Assembly: GCA_031396505.1 (NCBI GenBank)
Contig: JANNKX010000179.1
Span: 1-19,713 of the forward strand
Direction: 5' to 3'
DNA from: JAAFHS01 sp031396505
Lineage (GTDB): Bacteria; Pseudomonadota; Alphaproteobacteria; Rhodobacterales; Rhodobacteraceae
Length of the DNA: 19,713 bases
The notes below the pieces were generated by a model. That model was not told where the DNA came from. It worked only from the letters and a program-made list of their open reading frames with translations, and made no database searches. The translations under genes were made by a program, and so were the position numbers. This document shows positions 1 to 6,187 of the stretch, piece after piece; within the stretch, counting starts at the first letter, position 1, and each line of letters begins with the position of its first letter.

Positions 1-425
1 ATCCAGACACCCTGTAGAACGGCGGGCGCGTCCTTGCCATCCACCCGGCCCAGTTCGGCATCCGAGTGCCATCCACCGCCAAGGATTTTCAGGGCTGAGG
101 TCTTGCCCGTCCCCTGTATCCCTTCGATGATGGGCACCGTATCAAACTTCGCCCCCGGTCGCCGCGCCCGCCGAACGGCGGCAACCAACAGCTTTCGCCC
201 GACCGCGCGTTCGTATGCGCCGTCAGCCGCCCCGAAGTAGCGGGAGAACAAAGCATCCACCCTGTCTTTGCCGTCCCATTCCAGCCCGTCCAGATAGTCC
301 ACGATGGGATTGAACGGGTTCTTGGTCGCCATGGCCAACAGCACGTCGGACAAGTCTTCCCGCCCTGGTTCGAAACCAAACTGGTGCATGAAGAAACGCA
401 ATGTTGCAGCCCTCTGTGGGGCTTG
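1..425 (-). pseudogene. VapE-type (virulence-associated E) P-loop ATPase, partial and apparently 5'-truncated
   Basis: The minus-strand frame is open from a TGA at 426-428 to the window edge, so the C-terminus lies outside. It reads FGFEPGREDLSDVLLAM, then PFNPIVDYLDGLEWDGKDRVD, then VGRKLLVAAVRRARRPGAKFD, then a Walker A segment IIEGIQGTGKTSALKIL, and then DGKDAPAVLQGVW. This is the order seen in VapE/VirE-family ATPases of phages, satellites and integrative elements, which usually act as replication or helicase-like proteins. The first ATG is at 387-389 with no good Shine-Dalgarno sequence. Homologues normally carry a substantial N-terminal part before the FGF(D/E)PG segment, and I cannot find it in this frame. 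I therefore call a decayed or truncated gene. An unusual start (TTG at 399-401) of a short functional variant cannot be excluded. The adjacent attachment-site-like sequence supports a mobile origin. Confidence 0.68.
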
Positions 426-428
426 TCA

Positions 429-817
429 TTTGCGCGGATGGTCCCACTTCGACTGTCCACCCCCACGCATCGGAGCGTAAGATGACCAGCGCCAAACTTC
501 TCCCTCCTGCCCTTGCCACCCAAGTGCTTGACGCGCTTCTCCAACTCCACAGAGAGGGCGATCTGAAAGCAGTAGCGTCGTTCTTGGCTGGGCTTGATGA
601 ATGCCCAGATGAAATCATCCACGTCTTCGTTCCCGGTCTCATTGACGTTGCAAAAGGGTGATGCGCTCGACCGGAAACCAGCACCCATCAACCCGCACGC
701 ACCATAAGACCATGTCCCCTTGACTGTGGCGCTCCGATGGGCACTATGCAGGTCCGAGGGTTTTTTCGCAGGGGGCGAACCCTTGTTTTCGTTTGGTTTT
801 TTCGGATTTGCTGCGGA
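429..817. other. End of integrated element; no secure gene
   Basis: This stretch lies between the broken vapE and the tRNA-Asn 3'-end repeat. Two reading frames on opposite strands compete. A plus-strand frame at 482-661 (59 residues, ATG preceded by GGAG, containing VLDALLQLHREGDLKAVASFL) looks protein-like. A minus-strand frame at about 830-390 contains NEDVDDFIWAFIKPSQERR. That minus frame would begin with a TTG inside the tRNA repeat and runs out of frame into vapE. Neither is recognisable to me, and at most one can be real, so I annotate none. Confidence 0.4.
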
Positions 818-834
818 CCCTACCGCCGGAGCCA
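818..834 (+). other. Attachment-site copy of tRNA-Asn 3' end
   Basis: The 17-nt sequence CCCTACCGCCGGAGCCA matches, from memory, the 3' end of alphaproteobacterial tRNA-Asn(GTT). It comprises the 3' T-stem strand (CCTAC), the 3' acceptor strand (CGCCGGA), the discriminator G and CCA. No T-loop, anticodon arm or 5' acceptor precedes it, so this is only a fragment, not a tRNA gene. A lone tRNA 3' end beside a VapE gene is the usual scar left by site-specific integration into a tRNA. By orientation, the element lies to the left and the old chromosome to the right. Confidence 0.7.
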
Positions 835-861
835 AAATTCTCGAATAGCTACGAGACGTAA

Positions 862-895
862 GCGGGCCATCCTTCTGGGCGGCCCTCGCGTTTTT
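862..895 (+). terminator. Rho-independent terminator, probably the original tRNA-Asn terminator
   Basis: GGGCC at 864-868 pairs with GGCCC at 881-885 across a 12-nt loop, with further partial GC pairing outside. A run of five T follows at 891-895. It lies about 30 nt past the tRNA-like CCA end on the same strand, which is where a tRNA terminator would sit. No intact gene now feeds into it in this window. Confidence 0.55.
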
Positions 896-1285
896 GGCCT
901 GCTTTGCAACATCGATGCTCGGCGTTTAAACGTTGGGATGCCCGACGGGCCGTCCTATCCGTCAATCAAGATCAGGCCAAGAATACCGGTGTCTCGTCCT
1001 GCGGCACGCGCTTCGGTAATGAAATTTGTAAACGGACGACGCCGCGCCCGCGCATGTCGAGCAGCAGGTCGTTAAGGTGTGGACGTCTGATCGGCACGCG
1101 TTCCACTGTCACGTGGAACATGGGACCGGCAAACGCGTGTGCGCCGCTTTGTGCCCGGAAAGTCCGCACATTATTACGGGCCGACAATGCCGTCATACGA
1201 ACGAGGACAACGCGCCCACAAGCGCAAACCTTTCCAATTCCTTAACGCTCACCACTAACTCATTGAAATCATTGTGTCCTATTCC
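896..1285. other. Long intergenic stretch without a secure gene
   Basis: This is the chromosome side of the putative attachment site, up to the mtkB terminator. A minus-strand frame from an ATG at 1118-1120 (open upstream to 1196) to a stop at 972-974 contains LNDLLLDMRGRGVVRLQISLPKRV and has moderately GC-rich third positions. It has no recognised family and no clear ribosome binding site. An inverted repeat, TTCCAC (1101-1106) and GTGGAA (1113-1118), sits directly at that ATG. I see no RNA gene here. Confidence 0.35.
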
Positions 1286-1302
1286 TGTCCCACGGTGGGA
1301 CA
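1286..1302 (-). terminator. Palindromic hairpin just past mtkB
   Basis: TGTCCCAC and GTGGGACA form perfect 8-bp arms around a single G, starting 5 nt beyond the mtkB stop codon. The position suits transcription termination or mRNA 3'-end protection of the mcl-mtkA-mtkB unit. There is no T-run after the hairpin on the minus strand, so it is not a textbook intrinsic terminator. A palindromic protein-binding site is the alternative. Confidence 0.45.
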
Positions 1303-1307
1303 CCTCA

Positions 1308-2204
1308 TCACGCCGCCGCCCGCACCCCCAACACCCGTGCCATCGTCTCGCCCATGGACGACGGATTGGGGGCGACCGTGATCCCTGCCGCCGACAGGAT
1401 TTCGACCTTTTCCTGTGCGGATTCGCCAAACGCGCTGATGATCGCTCCCGCATGGCCCATCTTGCGGCCCTTGGGGGCTGACAGGCCCGCGATATAGGCC
1501 ACCACCGGTTTCGTCATACGGCCTTGCACCCATGCCGCTGCCTCGGCCTCTTGCGGGCCGCCGATTTCGCCGATCATCATCACGGCATCAGTCTCCGGGT
1601 CGTTCTGGAACAACTCCAGTATGTCCTTGAAGCTCGACCCGTTGATCGGATCGCCGCCGATGCCCACGCTCGTTGACACCCCGATGCCAAGCGCCTTCAT
1701 CTGGCTTGCCGCTGCATAGCCCAGCGTGCCCGACCGCCCCACGATGCCGACGCGTCCTGCCATGTAGATATGCGGCGGCATGATCCCCATGAAACCCTTG
1801 CCGGGGCTGATGATGCCTGCGCAGTTCGGCCCGATCATCCGCATCTTGCGCGCCTCGGGATAGCGCAACAGGAACCGCTTGACCTTCATCATGTCCTGGC
1901 TCGGGATACCGTCGGTCACGTTCACCGCCGTCTTGATGCCCGCATCCGCCGCCTCCATGATCGCGTCCGCCGCAAACGGGGGTGGCACAAACACAAGGCT
2001 TGCCTCGGCACCCGTGGCCTGCACCGCCTCGCGCACGGTGTTGAACAGCGGGCGGCCAAGGAACGTCTCGCCGCCCTTGCCGGGGGTGACACCGCCCACC
2101 ACGTTGGTGCCGTATTTGATCATGTCGGCGGCATGAAACGCGCCAATGCGACCGGACATGCCCTGCACGATGACGCGGGTCTTTTCAGTAATCAGAATGG
2201 CCAT
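1308..2204 (-). CDS. mtkB: Malate-CoA ligase (malate thiokinase), alpha subunit
   Basis: The 298-residue protein belongs to the succinyl-CoA synthetase alpha family, with an N-terminal CoA-binding Rossmann domain followed by the ligase domain. VGGVTPGKGG lies near residues 36-45, GPNCAGIISPGKG near 125-137, and the phosphohistidine motif GHAGAI near 250-255 (His251). The GPNCAGII wording and overall fit resemble methylotroph MtkB more than TCA-cycle SucD, which typically has GPNCPG. With MtkA it would convert malate, CoA and ATP to malyl-CoA for the downstream lyase. The ATG is preceded by GGAGG at a good distance. It starts 11 nt after the mtkA stop, so the genes are almost certainly co-transcribed. 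A plain SucD role is the alternative but is disfavoured by the neighbouring malyl-CoA lyase. Confidence 0.9.
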   Translation of the reverse strand: MAILITEKTRVIVQGMSGRIGAFHAADMIKYGTNVVGGVTPGKGGETFLGRPLFNTVREAVQATGAEASLVFVPPPFAADAIMEAADAGIKTAVNVTDGIPSQDMMKVKRFLLRYPEARKMRMIGPNCAGIISPGKGFMGIMPPHIYMAGRVGIVGRSGTLGYAAASQMKALGIGVSTSVGIGGDPINGSSFKDILELFQNDPETDAVMMIGEIGGPQEAEAAAWVQGRMTKPVVAYIAGLSAPKGRKMGHAGAIISAFGESAQEKVEILSAAGITVAPNPSSMGETMARVLGVRAAA

Positions 2205-2215
2205 GTTATCCTCCG

Positions 2216-3389
2216 TTACGCAGCGATGCCGGGACGCGCGGCCACCGCTTTTGCGGCCGCCTCGGCGAGTGTGTCGGCGGTGATCAAAGGCAGGCCTGAC
2301 GCGCGCAGGATCGCATTGCCCTCATCCACATTGGTCCCTGCAAGACGGACAACCACGGGAATGGTCAAGCCGACCTCTTTGTACGCCTGCACCACCCCTT
2401 CGGCGACCCAGTCACAGCGGTTGATGCCCGCGAAGATGTTCACAAGGATCACGCTGACATTACGGTCGCCCAGCACTGTGCGAAAGGCCCGCACCACGCG
2501 TTCGGGGCTGGCCCCCGCCGCCGATGTCGAGGAAATTCGCAGGCTCGCCCCCCGCCAGCTTGATCATGTCCATCGTGGCCATCGCAAGGCCCGCACCATT
2601 GATGATGCAGCCGATATCGCCCTCCAGCCCCACATAGGCCAGCCCGTGATCGCCCGCCGTGCTTTCGCGCGGGTCTTCCTGACTGCGGTCACGCAAGGCC
2701 GCCACCTCCGGGCGCCGATACAGCGCGTTCGTGTCAAAGCTCATCTTCGCATCCACCGCCACCAGATCACCCGCGCCGGTAATAACCAGCGGGTTGATTT
2801 CGACCATCATCGCATCAAGGTCGCGGTAAGCGCGGTAACAGGCGCGAAGAACGGTCGTCATCTGGTTGATTTGCTTGCCTTCCAGCCCCAAACCAAAGGC
2901 CAGTTCGCGCGCCTGAAACTGCGACAATCCAACAGCCGGATCCACGATCATCCGCCGCAGGCTGCCGGGGTCCGTTTCCGCCAGATCCTCGATCTCCATA
3001 CCGCCATGGGCCGATGCCACGATCATGATCCGTTCCGACACCCGGTCCAGCACAAAGCCCAGATACATTTCCTTGGCGATGTCAGATGCCGCCTCCACCC
3101 ATAGCCGGTAGACGCCCTTGCCGTTGGCATCGGTTTGTTTTGTCACCAACTGCCGCCCCAGAAGGCCCGCCGCAAAGTCCTGCACCTCGTCTACCGACCG
3201 GCACAGCTTGACCCCGCCTGCCGCCCCACGGCCACCTGCATGCACCTGCGCCTTGACGACATAGGGACCATCCCCCAACCCCCGTGCCACGCTTGCCGCC
3301 TGTTCGGGGCTGAACGCCACACCGCCTTGCGGCACCGGCACGCCAAACCGCGCAAGGATGTCTTTCGCCTGATGTTCGTGAATGTCCAT
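2216..3389 (-). pseudogene. mtkA: Malate-CoA ligase beta subunit, interrupted by a one-base frameshift
   Basis: The frame from the ATG at 3389 (MDIHEHQAKDILARFG) carries the ATP-grasp domain, including VKAQVHAGGRGAAGGVKLC, MMVEINPLV and IGLEG-like nucleotide and CoA contacts, up to NFLDIGGG. It then derails and stops after 309 codons. The remaining family sequence (VVRAFRTVLGDRNVSVILVN, then NIFAGINRCDWVAEG and a C-terminal RLAGTNVDEGNAIL) continues in another frame at 2497-2216. The shift maps to five C at 2512-2516. Four C would restore GGGASPERVV and give 390 residues, the usual MtkA length. NIFAGINRCDWVAEG is characteristic of MtkA rather than SucC. Flawless sequence on both sides suggests either a recent mutation or a base-calling error. 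The start lies 9 nt after mcl and has a G-rich Shine-Dalgarno sequence. Confidence 0.9.
2512..2516 (-). other. Frameshift position in mtkA (run of five C)
   Basis: The conserved GGGASPER segment is readable only if this C5 run (G5 on the coding strand) is shortened by one base. Upstream and downstream frames join exactly here without any lost residue. A homopolymer of this kind is a common site both for polymerase slippage and for sequencing error. Confidence 0.88.
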
Positions 3390-3398
3390 CCTGCCCCC

Positions 3399-4340
3399 CT
3401 AGCCCTTTGCCGCGATGGCTTCCGCCACCACCAGCACATTATTCGCCATCTTTTCGGATGCCGCATCGATCATGCGCCCATCCAGTTGCGCCGCCCCCTT
3501 GCCTTGCGCCTCAGCCTCGCGCAGCGCCGCAATGATCCGACGTGCTTTGGTCACTTCCGCCTCTGGCGGCGAAAATACGTCGTTCGCATAGGCCACCTGC
3601 GACGGATGGATGGCCCATTTCCCTTCGCAGCCCAAGGCCGCCGCGCGCCGCGCACCATCCTTGTACCCGTCGGGATCATTGAAATCACCAAACGGCCCGT
3701 CGATCGGGCGCAAGCCATAAGCCCTGCACGCAATCACCATCCGCGTGATCGACGCATGCCACTGATCGCCCGGATAATTCGGGTTCAATCCACCGATATT
3801 CGTCGTCCGCGCCCGCATCGATGCCGAATAATCGGCAACACCGAAATGCAGCGCCTCCAGCCGCCCGCCAAATTGCGCAATCGCCTCCACATTCGCCATG
3901 CCAAGCGCCGTTTCGATCAACGCCTCCAACCCGACGCGGGTGGTATAGCCCTTGCCCTGTTCGATCTGGTTGACCATCGCCTCGACCATGTACAGATCGC
4001 CCGTTACCCCCACCTTGGGCACCAGCAGCGTATGCACGCGGTCACCCGCCTGTTCCATGATATCAACCACATCGCGGTACATGTAATGCGTATCCAACCC
4101 GTTGATCCGCACCGAAACCGTCTTGCCCTTGCCCGCCCAGTCGATATCGTTCAGCGCCTGCACCGCGTTCTTGCGCGCCTGTTCCTTTTCCGACGGGGCC
4201 ACTGCATCTTCCAGATCAAGGAACACGAAATCCGCAGCACTCTCTGCCGCCTTGTCGATCATCGACGGGTTGCTGGCCGGAACCGCCAGTTCCGAACGCT
4301 GCAAACGCGCCTTGCGCAGCGGGTAAAGAGTGTGGCTCAT
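3399..4340 (-). CDS. mcl: L-malyl-CoA lyase (HpcH/HpaI-CitE family)
   Basis: The 313-residue protein has a CitE-like TIM barrel, with SELAVPASNP near the N-terminus, FLDLEDAVAP, RINGLDTHYMYRDVVDI, LLVPKVG, ALIETALGMANVEAIA, FGVADYSAS, RAYGLRPIDGPFGDF and GKWAIHPSQV. It contains the acidic and arginine residues that bind Mg2+ and acyl-CoA in this family. It would cleave malyl-CoA to acetyl-CoA and glyoxylate. The sequence resembles serine-cycle MclA more than Rhodobacter Mcl1, and direct linkage to mtkA and mtkB supports this. The open frame runs far upstream, antisense to the regulator gene. The chosen ATG is where homology starts (MSHTLYPLRKARLQRSEL), has AAGGA 8 nt upstream and gives the family length. 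Activity on beta-methylmalyl-CoA is possible. Confidence 0.9.
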   Translation of the reverse strand: MSHTLYPLRKARLQRSELAVPASNPSMIDKAAESAADFVFLDLEDAVAPSEKEQARKNAVQALNDIDWAGKGKTVSVRINGLDTHYMYRDVVDIMEQAGDRVHTLLVPKVGVTGDLYMVEAMVNQIEQGKGYTTRVGLEALIETALGMANVEAIAQFGGRLEALHFGVADYSASMRARTTNIGGLNPNYPGDQWHASITRMVIACRAYGLRPIDGPFGDFNDPDGYKDGARRAAALGCEGKWAIHPSQVAYANDVFSPPEAEVTKARRIIAALREAEAQGKGAAQLDGRMIDAASEKMANNVLVVAEAIAAKG

Positions 4341-4544
4341 CCTATTGATCCTTATGTTATATTCGCGTCTGACACAGCATTTTTTGCGGTCATGCCGCAC
4401 CACAACCTTAAACGCCTGCAAACGCATGCCGCAAGCGTGGCGTTGTGCAAAGGCAAACTGCGTTCTGCTGTAAACGCGAAAATTTACACAATGAAATTTC
4501 TGTAATATTGTAATAGTAACAGTTTCAGGAATGGGTGCAGCCGT
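4341..4544. promoter_or_regulatory. Shared divergent promoter region of mcl and the ScfR-type regulator
   Basis: The 204-bp spacer is more AT-rich than its flanks, especially at 4470-4530. It contains a perfect inverted repeat, TGTAAA (4469-4474) and TTTACA (4483-4488), separated by 8 nt. It also holds several GCAAA-type words: TGCAAACGC at 4417-4425, TGTGCAAAGG at 4446-4453 and GGCAAACTGC nearby. Regulators of this family (RamB, ScfR, PrpR) bind motifs built around TTTGCAAA-like sequence, as I recall. Exact -35/-10 boxes and transcription starts cannot be set by eye. Confidence 0.55.
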
Positions 4545-5939
4545 ATGCAGAAAACCTTTATCGGCCCCCACTTGCGGCGTCTGCGCCAGGAACGTGGCGA
4601 AACCCAAGGTGCCATGGCCCGCACATTGGGCATCAGCGCATCTTATGTGAACCTGCTTGAAAACAACGAACGCTCGGTATCGGTCCATGTCTTGCTGCGT
4701 TTGTTTGAAACCTACGGCGTCGACTGGCGCGACATTGCCGAAGATGACGGTGCGGGGCAGCTTGCCGATTTGCGCGCCGCCATGCTGGACCCGCTGTTTG
4801 CCACCGCCCGCCCCGATCTGTCGCAACTGCGCGCGGCCCTTGTGCATTCGCCCGATCTGACCGCCGCCTTTCTGCGTCTGCATCAGGCCTATCAGGCGGC
4901 AACCGACCATCTGCTGTCGCTGTCGGAAAGCGAATCCCCCCTGCTGTCCACCAGCCCAGAAGCGGCCGTTCACCATGTGTTTCGCCGTAATCGCAACCAT
5001 TTTGCCGATCTGGAACGCGCCGCCGAAACCTTTTGGGATGCGCCCGTTGCCCGCGATGACATCTACGCCGCGATCAAGGCCCGCCTCCGCGACAAGGTCG
5101 GGGTGACAGTGCGCCTTGCTTCGGTGACCGATCTGCCCGGAACGCTGCGCCAGTATGATGAGGTCCGGCGCGAGATTTTGTTGTCCGAGGCGCTGGATCA
5201 TACCAACCGCATTTTCCAACTGGTGCATATGGCCGGGTTGTTGGAACTGCGCGCCCTGTTTGACGGGCTGGTGGCACGCTCTGACATCACCGATCCGCGC
5301 GGCATTGCCCGCTTGCGCGTTGAACTGGCCAACTATTTTGCCGCCGCCGTGCTGATGCCCTATGACACCTATCTGGCCGAGGCGCGCGCCACGAAATACG
5401 ACCTTGACCACCTTGCCACCCGCTTTGGCGTCAGCTTTGAACAGGCCTGCCACCGTGCCACCACGATGCAGCGTGACGGCGCGCAGGGGGTGCCGTTCTT
5501 TTTCATGCGGATCGACAAGGGCGGCAATGTGACCAAACGGTTTAACGCCACCGACTTTCACCTTGCCGAATATGGTGGGGCCTGCCCGCGTCTGGATATT
5601 CATACCTCGTTCCGCTCGCCCGGTAAGATCGTCCCGCAATTCGTTGAAATGCCAGACAATACGCAGTATTGCGTGTTCTCGCGCACTGTTGACCGCCCTA
5701 CGTTCGAACGGCACGGGCAGGACAACCGGCTTGCCGTGGCGCTTGGCTGCACGATCGAACACGCCGCCGAAATCGGCTATGCTGAAGCATTCACCCTGAC
5801 CCGCGCGCGGATGACACCGATCGGTATCAACTGCCGTATCTGCCCGCGCGCAAACTGCGATCAGCGCGCCCATCAGGCCGCGATTTTGACGCAACCGGTG
5901 GATGAAAAGCGTCGCGGCACCACCCGCTTTGATGGGTAA
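4545..5939 (+). CDS. XRE-type short-chain fatty acyl regulator (ScfR/PrpR/RamB family)
   Basis: The 464-residue protein has an N-terminal helix-turn-helix (about residues 5-60: LRRLRQERGETQGAMA, LGISASYVNLLENNER). An IrrE-like central domain follows, then a C-terminal DUF2083-type domain. In the IrrE region the metalloprotease HExxH motif is replaced by LVHMAGLLE, so no protease activity is expected. The C-terminus carries cysteines at about 402, 430, 433 and 438 (CRICPRANC). These correspond to the cluster that binds an iron-sulfur centre in mycobacterial PrpR. Members of this family sense acyl-CoA status and control acetate, propionate and glyoxylate genes. Divergence from mcl-mtkA-mtkB makes that operon the likely target, and autoregulation is plausible. 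The ATG at 4545 matches the usual family start. Confidence 0.85.
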   Translation: MQKTFIGPHLRRLRQERGETQGAMARTLGISASYVNLLENNERSVSVHVLLRLFETYGVDWRDIAEDDGAGQLADLRAAMLDPLFATARPDLSQLRAALVHSPDLTAAFLRLHQAYQAATDHLLSLSESESPLLSTSPEAAVHHVFRRNRNHFADLERAAETFWDAPVARDDIYAAIKARLRDKVGVTVRLASVTDLPGTLRQYDEVRREILLSEALDHTNRIFQLVHMAGLLELRALFDGLVARSDITDPRGIARLRVELANYFAAAVLMPYDTYLAEARATKYDLDHLATRFGVSFEQACHRATTMQRDGAQGVPFFFMRIDKGGNVTKRFNATDFHLAEYGGACPRLDIHTSFRSPGKIVPQFVEMPDNTQYCVFSRTVDRPTFERHGQDNRLAVALGCTIEHAAEIGYAEAFTLTRARMTPIGINCRICPRANCDQRAHQAAILTQPVDEKRRGTTRFDG

Positions 5940-6187
5940 AGATCACCTTTGAAGGTCTTGTAATGAATAACGTTTAGCGGCGCATTGCGACCACTTTTCG
6001 ACCCTGATCCCGAACACGCCGTCACAAGCGGCGCCGTAGCTTCGCAGAACCGTTACATTGGGCAGTTAACGAGGCTTGCCAGCCCGCAACTTCGGTTGTT
6101 ACATTCCTGTTACAAAAGCCGTCTCGCGCGGTCCGTTGGGCAGAACCGAAAGCGGGACGACGCGGAACCTTTTAGGGGAGATACCTC
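5940..6187 (+). promoter_or_regulatory. Upstream region of the first ABC transporter
   Basis: This is a 248-bp non-coding stretch. GTTACA occurs three times in the same direction, at 6052, 6098 and 6109. CGTTA (6051-6055) and TAACG (6067-6071) form an inverted repeat. No strong terminator is visible after the regulator gene; a short ACCTT-TG-AAGGT dyad just past its stop is weak. The transporter's ribosome binding site is GGGGAG, 8 nt before the ATG at 6188. Confidence 0.5.
6096..6113 (+). promoter_or_regulatory. Pho-box-like direct repeat
   Basis: TTGTTAC, a 4-nt spacer and CTGTTAC form two 7-nt direct repeats with an 11-nt period. This is the layout of a PhoB box (CTGTCAT-N4-CTGTCAT type). 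The C of TGTCA is replaced by T in both halves, so the match is imperfect. It lies about 75-90 nt upstream of the SBP start. Confidence 0.38.

Noticed and set aside
818..834. A complete tRNA gene
   Set aside because: Only the 3' T-stem strand, acceptor strand and CCA are present; no T-loop, anticodon arm or 5' acceptor precedes them.
427..835. Minus-strand frame beginning MAPAVGSAANPKKP as a genuine gene
   Set aside because: Its start is a TTG inside the tRNA-Asn 3'-end repeat, and its C-terminal half is an out-of-phase shadow of vapE.
1308..3389. TCA-cycle succinyl-CoA synthetase (sucCD)
   Set aside because: NIFAGINRCDWVAEG and GPNCAGII, along with direct linkage to malyl-CoA lyase, favour malate-CoA ligase.
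1770..4505. Two long plus-strand frames (444 and 456 residues) over the mtkB-mtkA-mcl genes
   Set aside because: They are exact antisense shadows of strongly conserved genes. Arg/His/Pro-rich, low-complexity composition is typical of the reverse strand of GC-rich coding DNA, and there are no family motifs.
4341..5894. Upstream extension of the mcl reading frame to 831 residues
   Set aside because: It would run antisense through the regulator gene. Homology, length and ribosome binding site all place the start at 4340.
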